A stretch of DNA of 64,000 nt from assembly GCF_008086175.1 (NCBI RefSeq), contig NZ_VSKM01000012.1:1-64000 (forward strand), read 5' to 3'. Of the stretch, positions 54,764-64,000 are shown piece by piece (position 1 is the first letter of the stretch; each line of letters begins with the position of its first letter). This DNA is from Bizionia saleffrena (GTDB taxonomy: Bacteria; Bacteroidota; Bacteroidia; Flavobacteriales; Flavobacteriaceae). Below the pieces are notes generated by a model. That model was given only the letters and a program-made list of their open reading frames with translations, ran no database searches and was not told the DNA's origin. The translations under genes were made by a program, and so were the position numbers.

Positions 54764-57061
54764 ATGAGTAAACAGAGCAGACGCAGGGAGGCATTGGTAT
54801 ACCATGCAAAGCCTACGCCAGGTAAAATTAAAGTAGTTCCTACTAAAAAATATGCAACACAAAGAGACTTGTCATTAGCATATTCACCCGGTGTTGCAGA
54901 ACCTTGTTTAGAAATTCAAAAAGATAAAAATAACGCTTATAAGTATACTGCTAAAGGAAATTTAGTGGCTGTAATTTCTAACGGAACCGCCGTTTTAGGA
55001 TTAGGGAATATAGGTCCCGAAGCTTCAAAACCGGTAATGGAAGGTAAAGGGTTGTTGTTTAAAATATTTGCCGATATAGACGTTTTTGATATTGAAGTGG
55101 ATACTGAAGATATTGAAGTGTTTATTCAAACGGTTAAGATGATTGCACCCACTTTTGGTGGTATTAATTTAGAAGATATTAAAGCGCCTGAAGCATTCGA
55201 AATCGAAAGACGCCTAAAGGAAGAATTAGATATTCCGGTAATGCACGACGACCAGCACGGTACGGCAATAATTTCTGCAGCAGCATTGTTGAATGCTTTA
55301 GAATTGTCAGAAAAAAATATCCAAGATGTGAGAATCGTAGTAAGCGGTGCAGGGGCAGCAGCCGTTTCTTGTACACGCTTGTATATGGCGTTTGGTGCCG
55401 TACGTGAAAACATTGTAATGCTAGACAGTAAAGGTGTTATTAGAGACGATAGAGATAATTTAACATCGCAAAAAGCGGAGTTTGCTACGCATCGCGATAT
55501 AGAGACCTTAGATGAAGCGATGGTAGATGCCGATGTATTTATTGGTTTATCTGCAGCCAACATAGTGTCTCCACGGATGTTGTTATCTATGGCTGCTAAC
55601 CCCATTGTATTTGCAATGGCCAATCCAGATCCAGAAATCGAATACCAACTGGCAGTCGATACGAGAGACGATATTATTATGGCAACGGGACGTAGCGACC
55701 ATCCTAATCAAGTGAATAATGTGTTAGGTTTTCCGTTTATTTTTAGAGGAGCTCTCGATGTAAGAGCGACTAAAATTAATGAGGAAATGAAAATGGCAGC
55801 CGTAATGGCATTAGCTAACTTAGCGAAAGAAGCCGTGCCAGAGCAAGTAAATATTGCATATGGTGAAACCCGATTAACGTTTAGTAAAGAATACATTATT
55901 CCAAAACCATCCGATCCACGTTTAATTGCCGAAGTACCCCCTGCAGTTGCTAAAGCGGCTATGGAAAGTGGTGTAGCTAAAGAACCTATAGAAGATTGGG
56001 AGAAATATAAAAACACGTTATTAGAGCGTTTAGGCGCAGATAATAAAATTGTGAGGTTGCTAATTAACCGAGCAAAATTAAACCGGAAGCGCGTAGTTTA
56101 CGCAGAAGCAGATCAACTTAGTGTGTTAAAAGCGGCACAAATTGCTTACGAAGATGGTATTGCAATACCTATTCTTTTAGGACGAAAAGATGAAATTGAA
56201 CGTCTTAAAGAAGAAATTGAATTTGAGGGTGATATTTTAATTATCGATCCAAAATCGGATGAAGTAAAAGAACAAAAAGATAAATATGCAGAAGTGTATT
56301 GGAACCAACGTAAACGCCGTGGTGTAACGTTATTTTCTGCTAAAAAATTAATGAGAGAGCGTAACTTCTTTGCCGCAATGATGGTAAATGAAGGGGACGC
56401 CGATGCACTAATTTCTGGCTATTCACAAAGCTATCCTTCAGTGGTGAAACCAATGTTAGAAGTTATTGGTTTAGATTCAGGATCTACAAGAGCAGCGACA
56501 ACAAATGTAATGATGACGCAACGCGGACCAATGTTCTTAAGCGATACCTCAATAAATATAAATCCCTCCGCTAGCGATTTAACAAAAATAGCACAAATGA
56601 CGGCGGGCGTAGTAAAAATGTTTGGTATAGAGCCTGTAATGGCAATGACGTCGTATTCAAACTTTGGGTCTTCAAAAAACCAAACAGCAATAAAAGTACG
56701 CGAAGCGGTAATGTATTTACATAAAAGACATCCTGATTTAATTGTAGATGGCGAATTGCAAACCGATTTTGCTTTAAACAAAGAACTACTTCAAGAGAAT
56801 TTTCCGTTTTCTAAACTGGCAGGTAAAAACGTTAATACGTTAATTTTTCCAAACTTAGAATCTGCTAATATTACTTACAAGCTTTTAAAAGAATTAAACA
56901 ATTCTGAGTCTATTGGGCCAATTATGATGGGAATGCGTAAACCAGTGCATATCCTTCAATTAGGAGCAAGTGTAGACGAAATTGTAAATATGACGGCAAT
57001 AGCAGTTATCGATGCGCAACAAAAACAAAGACGTGAAGCGCAAGCCGCTAGTATAGAGTAA
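54764..57061 (+). CDS. maeB: NADP-dependent malic enzyme, MaeB type
   Basis: A 765-aa protein of two parts. The malic enzyme domain (about 1-430) has [30 protein letters not shown] (metal site) and [20 protein letters not shown] (NADP fold). A phosphate acetyltransferase-like domain (about 430-765) is probably regulatory, as in E. coli MaeB. It decarboxylates malate to pyruvate with NADPH. A TACATTTG element at 54732 may be its -7 promoter box. Confidence 0.95.
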   Translation: MSKQSRRREALVYHAKPTPGKIKVVPTKKYATQRDLSLAYSPGVAEPCLEIQKDKNNAYKYTAKGNLVAVISNGTAVLGLGNIGPEASKPVMEGKGLLFKIFADIDVFDIEVDTEDIEVFIQTVKMIAPTFGGINLEDIKAPEAFEIERRLKEELDIPVMHDDQHGTAIISAAALLNALELSEKNIQDVRIVVSGAGAAAVSCTRLYMAFGAVRENIVMLDSKGVIRDDRDNLTSQKAEFATHRDIETLDEAMVDADVFIGLSAANIVSPRMLLSMAANPIVFAMANPDPEIEYQLAVDTRDDIIMATGRSDHPNQVNNVLGFPFIFRGALDVRATKINEEMKMAAVMALANLAKEAVPEQVNIAYGETRLTFSKEYIIPKPSDPRLIAEVPPAVAKAAMESGVAKEPIEDWEKYKNTLLERLGADNKIVRLLINRAKLNRKRVVYAEADQLSVLKAAQIAYEDGIAIPILLGRKDEIERLKEEIEFEGDILIIDPKSDEVKEQKDKYAEVYWNQRKRRGVTLFSAKKLMRERNFFAAMMVNEGDADALISGYSQSYPSVVKPMLEVIGLDSGSTRAATTNVMMTQRGPMFLSDTSININPSASDLTKIAQMTAGVVKMFGIEPVMAMTSYSNFGSSKNQTAIKVREAVMYLHKRHPDLIVDGELQTDFALNKELLQENFPFSKLAGKNVNTLIFPNLESANITYKLLKELNNSESIGPIMMGMRKPVHILQLGASVDEIVNMTAIAVIDAQQKQRREAQAASIE

Positions 57062-57110
57062 AATTTATCCAATAATTTTATTACATTTGAGCGATAACAA
57101 GTTATTGTAA

Positions 57111-57692
57111 ATGATTACACATATAAAAGGAAAGTTAGTAGAGAAAAATCCAACCGACGTCGTTATAGATTGTAACGGCGTGGGCTATTTTATAAATATC
57201 TCACTACATACATTTTCGCAAATTCCAGACCAAGAGAATATAACACTTTATACGCATCTTCACGTAAAAGAAGATGCGCATAGCCTATACGGTTTTGCCT
57301 CTACTGGAGAGCGTGAAGTGTTTAGATTATTAATTTCGGTGAGTGGTATTGGTACCAATACTGCGCGAACGATGTTGTCGTCGTTAACCCCGCAGCAAAT
57401 AAAGGATGGCATCGCAAGTGAAGATGTGGCACTTATTCAATCGGTAAAAGGCATTGGTTTAAAAACAGCACAGCGTGTTATTATAGATTTAAAAGATAAG
57501 ATTATTAAAATCTACGATATCGATGAAGTTTCTGTTAATAAAAACAATACCAATAAAGAAGAAGCGTTATCTGCTTTAGAAGTACTTGGTTATGCCAAAA
57601 AACAAGCTGATCGCGTTGTTGATAAAATTGTATCTGCCACCCCAGAGGCGAGCGTAGAAGATATTATTAAACAAGCTTTAAAAAAATTATAA
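57111..57692 (+). CDS. ruvA: Holliday junction helicase RuvA
   Basis: A 193-aa RuvA. An OB-fold N-terminus (MITHIKGKLVEKNPTDVVID) is followed by two helix-hairpin-helix motifs (LISVSGIGTNTARTML, IQSVKGIGLKTAQRVI) and a C-terminal RuvB-contacting domain (EEALSALEVLGYAKKQADRVV). It binds four-way junctions. TACATTTG at 57082-57089 may be its -7 box. The sprA gene begins 6 bp after its stop. Confidence 0.97.
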   Translation: MITHIKGKLVEKNPTDVVIDCNGVGYFINISLHTFSQIPDQENITLYTHLHVKEDAHSLYGFASTGEREVFRLLISVSGIGTNTARTMLSSLTPQQIKDGIASEDVALIQSVKGIGLKTAQRVIIDLKDKIIKIYDIDEVSVNKNNTNKEEALSALEVLGYAKKQADRVVDKIVSATPEASVEDIIKQALKKL

Positions 57693-57698
57693 AAGATT

Positions 57699-60600
57699 TT
57701 GAATAGAACTAACCTGAAATTTCAAAAATCCATTAAAAAGTATTTAGTATTACTATCTTTTACGCTATCAACTACAGTGGTTTTAGCGCAAGATCCAGTA
57801 ATTCCTGTTGTAGAACAAGACTCTACAAAAACAGGGTTTGTAATGGGAGATATGGAAATGCCTAATCCGCAAAGTATAGAATCTAGATATACGTACGACC
57901 CTAAAACAGATAGTTATATCTACACAGAGTCTGTGGGTACTTTTACTATTAACTATCCTACAATTCTAACTCCTAAAGAATATCAAGACCTCGTTTTTAA
58001 GGAGAATTTAAAATCGTATTACAAAAATAAAATTGATGCTTTTGAAGGTAAAAAAGACAATACCGGCGACCAGCAGAAAAACCTATTGCCAGAGTTTTAT
58101 GTGAATTCTGGTTTTTTTGAAAGTATTTTTGGTGGTAATACTATCGAGGTCGTACCGCAAGGGTCTTTAGAAATGGATTTAGGTGTTTTGTTTACCAAAC
58201 AAGATAATCCGTCGTTTTCGCCACAAAACAGAAGTAATTTTACGTTCGATTTCGATCAGCGGATCAGTTTAAGTTTATTAGGAAAAGTAGGAACGCGACT
58301 TCAGGTAACCGCGAACTACGATACCGAATCTACCTTCGATTTTCAGAATTTAGTGAAGTTAGAATATACGCCAACTGAAGATGATATCATTCAGAAAATA
58401 GAAGTGGGTAATGTTAGTATGCCTTTAAACAGCTCTTTAATTTCTGGTGCACAGAGTTTATTTGGTGTAAAAACACAACTTAAATTCGGGAAAACGACTA
58501 TAACAGGAGTGTTTTCTGAGCAAAAATCAGATACGCGATCGGTGGTAGCTCAAGGTGGAGGAACATTAAGTGAGTTCGATTTCTTCATTAGAGACTACGA
58601 CGAAAACAGACACTTTTTCTTGGCACAATACTTTAGAAATAATTACGATAAAGCACTTAGTAACTATCCGTATATCAATTCTAACGTTCAAATTACAAGA
58701 GCTGAAGTGTGGGTAACCAACAAAAGTAATCGTACCGAAAATGTTAGAAATATTGTTGCCCTTCAAGATTTAGGAGAATCCGGTGTTATTGGAAACTCGG
58801 GGGTTACGGTTACAGCCGGACCAAATGCGTTTCCTAGTAATGGAAATAACCGATTAGATCCCACTAATATTGGTGGGCCCGGATCGCAATTAACATCGGC
58901 TATTAGAGATATCGCGACCGTGCAATCGGGGGTTATCGTCCCTGGTTTTAATGAAGGGTTCGATTATGCCAAATTAGAAAACACTAGAAAATTAAACGAA
59001 GGTCAAGAATACACGTTAAACACGCAGTTAGGGTATCTTTCTTTAAATCAACGGTTAAATAATGACGAAGTGCTAGCCGTAGCCTTTCAATTTACGGTCG
59101 GCGGAAAAGTATATCAAGTAGGAGAATTCGCAAACGATGGCGTAAATGCTACCGATGTGGATACTAATAGCGACGGCGAAGTTACCAACGTTACCAATAA
59201 TAACTTAGTCCTTAAATTACTTAAAAGTAGTATTACAAGCGTCTCGCAACCTATCTGGGATTTAATGATGAAAAACGTTTATAATACGGGCGCTTATCAA
59301 TTAAGTCAAGAAGATTTTAAGCTGAATATTTTTTACAACGAAGCCGCGCCTTTAAATTTTATTCGTCCGGTGGAGGGGACTACTTTTGGAACCGATTTTG
59401 AAGGTAATGCTATAGAAGAAACCACCTTGTTAAGATTATTTAATCTCGACCGATTAAACTTTAATAACGACCCCCAAACTAATGGTGATGGGTTTTTTGA
59501 TTTCGTTCCCGGGATAACAGTGATTCCACAAAACGGAAATATCGTATTTACAAAAGTAGAACCCTTCGGCCGTTATTTATTCGATGTTTTAGATGATGAT
59601 AATAATCCAGGAGATAATGCTACGGATTACAACAATGATACTTACGCCAATCTAAACCAAGAAAAATACGTTTACGATTTACTTTATAAAGGCACAAAAA
59701 CAGCTGCCCTAGAAGAAAACGAAAAAAATAAATTTCAAATTAAAGGACGTTACAAATCTGAAGGGGGAGAAGGAATCCCTATTGGTGGCTTTAATGTGCC
59801 GCGTGGTTCTGTAAAGGTAACTGCCGGAGGGCGAGTGTTAGTGGAAGGTGTCGATTATACCGTAAATTATCAATTAGGACGTGTTCAAATTTTGGATCCT
59901 GCTTTAAAAGCGTCAAACACACCTATTCAAGTAACTACCGAGAATAACGCCATATTCGGGCAGCAAACAAAACGTTTTACAGGGTTAAATGTCGAGCATC
60001 AGTTTAATGAGAGTTTTATATTGGGTGCCACATATATCAACCTAAATGAAAGACCAATAACTCAAAAGGCCAATTATAATACAGAACCTATCAATAACAC
60101 GATGTTAGGGTTTAATGGTAATTATTCTACCGAAGTGCCTTTCTTTACACGATTAGTAAATAAGCTTCCTAATGTTGATACCGATGCACCATCAAACCTA
60201 TCGGTAAGAGGTGAGTTCGCCTATTTATTGCCGGGCGCACCAAAAGGAACCGACTTTAATGGAGAAGCGACAGCTTATGTGGATGACTTTGAAGGGACTC
60301 AAAACGGAATTGATTTACGTTCGCAACAGGCGTGGTTTTTATCGAGCAGACCCCTTAATTTGGGACGTATCTATAGCAACTCATCGGCATCTGAAGATGA
60401 TAACGGATTGCAAAACGGTTACGATAGAGCGTTATTAAATTGGTATAGTATCGATCCTATTTTTTATAGTAGTCAGCGACCAAGTGGTCTTACCGACGAT
60501 GATGTCTCTAATATTTACACGTCTCGAGTTTTTATAAACGAATTGTTTCCAGAGCAAGACATCGCTCAAGGACAAACCTCGGTAATAAACACCTTAGATT

Positions 60601-63600
60601 TAACGATTTATCCGCAAGAACGCGGCCCTTACAACTTTAAACCGGGTACCGAAGATAACATAATTACCACGCCAAACGAAAGTTGGGCGGGTATTACAAG
60701 AGGGTTATCATCGACAGATTTTGAACAGTCTAACGTAGAATATATTGAGTTCTGGCTCCAAGATCCATTTCAAGATAATGCCACAAACCCGGGAGGGAAA
60801 TTAGTCTTTAACTTAGGGAGTATTTCTGAAGATGTTTTAAAAGACGGAAGAAAACAGTATGAAAACGGATTGCCTAAAGATGGAAATATCGCCTTATTAC
60901 CACAAACCGATTTCGAAACAGTAGTACCACAAAATCAGGCGTTAATTTATGCTTTCGATACTACTGGACAAGAACGTATTAATCAAGATGTTGGTTACGA
61001 TGGGTATAACGATACAGAAGAAGCTGCCGTATTTGCTGCTTTTGGGGGGTTAGCAGATCCTGCAAACGATAATTATCAATATTTTATAAATGCAGAAGGA
61101 GACGTGTTAGACCGTTATAAGCGCTATAATAATGTTCAAGGAAACTCGCCAGATAACTTTAGTGATACCAACCGAGGGTCTACAACGCAGCCCGATGTTG
61201 AAGATGTGAATAGAGATAATACAATGAATACTATCGACAGTTATTTTGAGTATAATCTAGACATTACACGACAAAATTTACCCATAAACTCATTAAACGA
61301 AATAACGACAAACAACCCTATTGGAGAGTTTATTAAAGATCTAAAAATTAGACCGAGAGTAATGCCAAATGGCGATACCGAGCAAATTCGTTGGTATCAA
61401 TTTAGAGTGCCAGTAAATGTACCGTTATCTACTTTCGACGACCCAACAATACCTCAATACACAAGACAAAACGGAATTACAGATTTTAGATCAATCCGTT
61501 TCGCGCGTATGTATTTAGAAAACTTTAGCGAACAAACAACGTTTCGTTTTGGTACTCTAGAATTAGTGCGCAGTGACTGGAGACGCTACACATTGGCACT
61601 AGACGAAAACGATTCTAGTCCAGACGACCCCCAAACCGATTTTTCTGTAGGCGCAGTAAGCACGCAAACCAACGATGGTAATTATGTGTCACCTCCAGGC
61701 GTAGAGGCAGAACAATTAAATAATAATAATTCTATAATCGACCAGAATGAACAGGCACTTGTTGTTAATGTTTGTGGTCTAGAAACAGAAGATTCTAGAG
61801 CTGTTTACAAAAACATTAGTGTCGATATGCGGCAGTATAAACGTTTACAGATGTTTGTACACGCACGAGAAGGCGATATTGCAGGGCTTGGAAATAACGA
61901 TTTGGTTGGTTTTATTAGAATGGGTAACGATTTAACTCAGAACTACTACCAAATAGAAATCCCATTATCGGTATACAATGGCGGCGCACAACCAGAAGAT
62001 TATTGGCCAGAATCTAACGAGATTGATGTCGAGTTAGAATTATTACAACGTTTAAAATCGTTAGGCATTAGCGATGGCTCATTAGCGAACGAAGATGCTT
62101 CGTTTTACGATGTTATAGACGGTGAATTAGTAGCGGTGCCTTTTGCTAATCAGTATGACGGTTATGTTACTGGACAACAACGTTTAGCTATTAAAGGTAA
62201 TCCTAATTTTGGAGCGATTAGAACCTTAATGGTGGGAGTTAAAAACGCTTCCGGTTTCGAATCTTGTGGAGAAGTATGGTATAACGAATTGCGTTTATCT
62301 GAAATGGATAATGAAGGCGGTTGGGCTACTGTACTAAGTATGGACACCAACTTTGCAGATTTTGCTAATGTAAGCGCAACAGGGCGTATGGCCACTGCAG
62401 GTTTTGGATCTATAGATCAAGGGCCAAACCAACGTAGTCGTGAAGATGTGAAGCAGTACGATGTGGTTACTAATTTAAATTTAGGACAGTTATTACCTAA
62501 AAAATGGGGACTGCAAGTGCCTTTTAATTACGGTCAAGCCGAAGAGCTAATCACACCAGAATACGATCAACAATACGAAGATTTAAAACTGCAAACACGT
62601 TTAGATGCTGCTGAAACAGAGTCGGAGCGCGACAATATTAGAGAACAATCGGAAGAATATACCAAGCGAAAAAGCATCAACTTTATTGGTGTTCGAAAAA
62701 ATAGAACGGGCGAGTCTAAACCACAGTTGTACGATGTAGAAAATTTAACCTTAAACTATTCGTATAACAAAGTAGAGCATCGCGATTTTGAAATTGAACG
62801 TTCAGTAGATAAGCAATTAAGAGCAGGAGTAAATTATGCCTATAACTTTCAACCTAAAGTCATCGAACCTTTTAAAGAGAACGATTCGCTCTTCACCAAA
62901 AAATACTGGAAACTCTTAAAAGATTTTAATGTTAATTTGCTACCGGCAAGTTTTACTGTAAATACGGATGTGAATAGACAATTTAACCGTCAATTATTTA
63001 GAGAAGTAGAATTAGGGGGTAGTAATATCGGGTTAGAAGAATTATACAGAAGAAATTACACATTCGATTTTCAATATAATGTGAATTGGAATTTAACGAA
63101 ATCATTAGCCTTCAATTTTTCAGCGTCTAATAATAATATTGTCAGAAATTATTTTAAAGAAGGTAACATTCGCGGTGAACAAGATCCAGAATTAGATGTG
63201 TGGGATGGCCTTTTAGATTTTGGAGATCCGAATAGACAATATCAGTTGTTAGGTATTAATTATGAAATTCCTATAAATAAAATCCCAGCATTAAGTTTTA
63301 TAAAAGCAACTTACGCATATACGGGAGAATTTCAATGGCAAAAAGGTTCGGATTTATTCGGCGATATTGTTGCAGACGATGGGGTGTCTTACGATTTAGG
63401 GAATTCTATTTCTAATGGAAATACACATAACATAAATTCAACTTTAGATATGAATAAGTTGTATAAATATGTGGGGCTAACCAAGAAAAGAAAAACATCA
63501 CGATTAGGAAAAGTAAGTCGTTTTGATCGCAATGTGGTAGGAGCTCCTCCGGGAGAAGAAGAGAAGGAAGACGGTAAGAAAGATAAAGGCCAATCTGGTG

Positions 63601-64000
63601 CTAACGCGTTGGCAAATATTGGTATCGATGTGTTAACCGTAGTAAAACGTATTCAAGTTAACTACTCAGAAACTAACGGTACATATATTCCAGGATATTT
63701 AAATACTCCTGGTTTTGTGGGGACCTTAAAACCGACTTTAGGCTATACTTTTGGTAGCCAAAATGATGTTAGAGAATTAGCTGCGCGAAACGGTTGGTTA
63801 ACGGTATTTCCAGATTTTAACGAACAATACACAAAAAACAGAACAGAGCAATTAGATATATCGGCAAATTTAGAACCGTTTAACGACCTTAAAATTGATT
63901 TAGTAGGGTTTAGAACATATGCCGAAAACTACACAGAAAACTATAGAATAACCGATGGTCTTTACGAGTCGCTAACACCAAATACGTTTGGAAATATTAG
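57699..64000 (+). CDS. sprA: SprA, type IX secretion translocon (3' partial)
   Basis: The frame is open from a TTG at 57699 to the right edge (2100 codons; full SprA is about 2400 aa, so the 3' end lies outside). A signal peptide (KYLVLLSFTLSTTVVLAQD) is followed by TYDPKTDSYIYTESVG. SprA forms the giant 36-strand outer-membrane barrel through which T9SS substrates pass. No ATG fits the signal peptide, so TTG at 57699 is the best start, 6 bp after the ruvA stop. It probably exports proteins such as the large surface protein at the left end. Confidence 0.92.
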   Translation, partial: MNRTNLKFQKSIKKYLVLLSFTLSTTVVLAQDPVIPVVEQDSTKTGFVMGDMEMPNPQSIESRYTYDPKTDSYIYTESVGTFTINYPTILTPKEYQDLVFKENLKSYYKNKIDAFEGKKDNTGDQQKNLLPEFYVNSGFFESIFGGNTIEVVPQGSLEMDLGVLFTKQDNPSFSPQNRSNFTFDFDQRISLSLLGKVGTRLQVTANYDTESTFDFQNLVKLEYTPTEDDIIQKIEVGNVSMPLNSSLISGAQSLFGVKTQLKFGKTTITGVFSEQKSDTRSVVAQGGGTLSEFDFFIRDYDENRHFFLAQYFRNNYDKALSNYPYINSNVQITRAEVWVTNKSNRTENVRNIVALQDLGESGVIGNSGVTVTAGPNAFPSNGNNRLDPTNIGGPGSQLTSAIRDIATVQSGVIVPGFNEGFDYAKLENTRKLNEGQEYTLNTQLGYLSLNQRLNNDEVLAVAFQFTVGGKVYQVGEFANDGVNATDVDTNSDGEVTNVTNNNLVLKLLKSSITSVSQPIWDLMMKNVYNTGAYQLSQEDFKLNIFYNEAAPLNFIRPVEGTTFGTDFEGNAIEETTLLRLFNLDRLNFNNDPQTNGDGFFDFVPGITVIPQNGNIVFTKVEPFGRYLFDVLDDDNNPGDNATDYNNDTYANLNQEKYVYDLLYKGTKTAALEENEKNKFQIKGRYKSEGGEGIPIGGFNVPRGSVKVTAGGRVLVEGVDYTVNYQLGRVQILDPALKASNTPIQVTTENNAIFGQQTKRFTGLNVEHQFNESFILGATYINLNERPITQKANYNTEPINNTMLGFNGNYSTEVPFFTRLVNKLPNVDTDAPSNLSVRGEFAYLLPGAPKGTDFNGEATAYVDDFEGTQNGIDLRSQQAWFLSSRPLNLGRIYSNSSASEDDNGLQNGYDRALLNWYSIDPIFYSSQRPSGLTDDDVSNIYTSRVFINELFPEQDIAQGQTSVINTLDLTIYPQERGPYNFKPGTEDNIITTPNESWAGITRGLSSTDFEQSNVEYIEFWLQDPFQDNATNPGGKLVFNLGSISEDVLKDGRKQYENGLPKDGNIALLPQTDFETVVPQNQALIYAFDTTGQERINQDVGYDGYNDTEEAAVFAAFGGLADPANDNYQYFINAEGDVLDRYKRYNNVQGNSPDNFSDTNRGSTTQPDVEDVNRDNTMNTIDSYFEYNLDITRQNLPINSLNEITTNNPIGEFIKDLKIRPRVMPNGDTEQIRWYQFRVPVNVPLSTFDDPTIPQYTRQNGITDFRSIRFARMYLENFSEQTTFRFGTLELVRSDWRRYTLALDENDSSPDDPQTDFSVGAVSTQTNDGNYVSPPGVEAEQLNNNNSIIDQNEQALVVNVCGLETEDSRAVYKNISVDMRQYKRLQMFVHAREGDIAGLGNNDLVGFIRMGNDLTQNYYQIEIPLSVYNGGAQPEDYWPESNEIDVELELLQRLKSLGISDGSLANEDASFYDVIDGELVAVPFANQYDGYVTGQQRLAIKGNPNFGAIRTLMVGVKNASGFESCGEVWYNELRLSEMDNEGGWATVLSMDTNFADFANVSATGRMATAGFGSIDQGPNQRSREDVKQYDVVTNLNLGQLLPKKWGLQVPFNYGQAEELITPEYDQQYEDLKLQTRLDAAETESERDNIREQSEEYTKRKSINFIGVRKNRTGESKPQLYDVENLTLNYSYNKVEHRDFEIERSVDKQLRAGVNYAYNFQPKVIEPFKENDSLFTKKYWKLLKDFNVNLLPASFTVNTDVNRQFNRQLFREVELGGSNIGLEELYRRNYTFDFQYNVNWNLTKSLAFNFSASNNNIVRNYFKEGNIRGEQDPELDVWDGLLDFGDPNRQYQLLGINYEIPINKIPALSFIKATYAYTGEFQWQKGSDLFGDIVADDGVSYDLGNSISNGNTHNINSTLDMNKLYKYVGLTKKRKTSRLGKVSRFDRNVVGAPPGEEEKEDGKKDKGQSGANALANIGIDVLTVVKRIQVNYSETNGTYIPGYLNTPGFVGTLKPTLGYTFGSQNDVRELAARNGWLTVFPDFNEQYTKNRTEQLDISANLEPFNDLKIDLVGFRTYAENYTENYRITDGLYESLTPNTFGNI

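Noticed and set aside
55126-55623. 165-codon minus-strand frame inside maeB
   Set aside because: Opposite-strand shadow of a well-conserved malic enzyme; no independent family pattern.

Overview
The window is AT-rich chromosomal DNA from a member of the Bacteroidota, almost certainly a marine-type Flavobacteriaceae. The evidence is a type IX secretion / gliding set (an SprB-repeat protein with a gliding-type C-terminal sorting domain, a PorP/SprF protein and SprA), an Alternative Complex III operon followed by cytochrome oxidase, several TAnnTTTG-type -7 promoter elements, and the absence of clear Shine-Dalgarno sequences. The genus cannot be fixed from the sequence alone.

Layout. 1-4.5 kb: 3' part of a very large surface protein plus its PorP/SprF partner. 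4.6-14.2 kb: a loose region of single genes with long, decayed intergenic spacers (YkgJ protein, permease/OsmC/thioredoxin operon with a decayed ArsR gene, two RluA-type pseudouridine synthases, a NYN-OST-HTH protein, an ATP-grasp protein, a membrane protein/HTH pair). 14.2-17.2 kb: debris (group II intron remnants, a GTAA microsatellite, a broken alpha/beta hydrolase gene, an IS3-family element). 17.2-24.1 kb: the most interesting region, an integron-like cassette array beside a tyrosine recombinase. 24.1-33 kb: polA, metallophosphoesterase, thioredoxin-like protein, polysaccharide deacetylase, DUF2723 glycosyltransferase-like protein. 33.2 kb: tRNA-Gln. 34-39.7 kb: universal stress protein and rimP-nusA-infB. 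40.5-52.5 kb: SPOR protein, then actABCDEF and cytochrome c oxidase II and I. 52.7-64 kb: ruvB, queG, maeB, ruvA and the 5' 6.3 kb of sprA.

The array. Read on the minus strand, the order is recombinase, a dyad-rich attI-like segment, then a SIR2-protein cassette, a small membrane-protein cassette, a repeat cassette and an LprI-like cassette. These are separated by about 132-bp imperfect palindromes that look like integron attC sites. In all four cassettes the 7-base core at the cassette start (GTTGGCA, GTTAGCA, GTTATCT, GTTGGCA) is the exact reverse complement of the first core of the palindrome at its end, which is what integron cassette circularisation predicts. Two group II introns, one with a reverse transcriptase and one without, sit on the opposite strand at the same position within the core (GTGT^T), as expected of attC-targeting introns. 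The recombinase resembles XerC/D and IntI but appears to lack the IntI-specific insertion and carries an extra N-terminal domain of about 95 residues. Decayed intron pieces and one divergent palindrome at 9.9 kb suggest the array once reached further left.

The rest is housekeeping. ACIII and the oxidase form a quinol-oxidising respiratory supercomplex. SprA, PorP/SprF and the SprB-like protein belong to type IX secretion and the cell surface.
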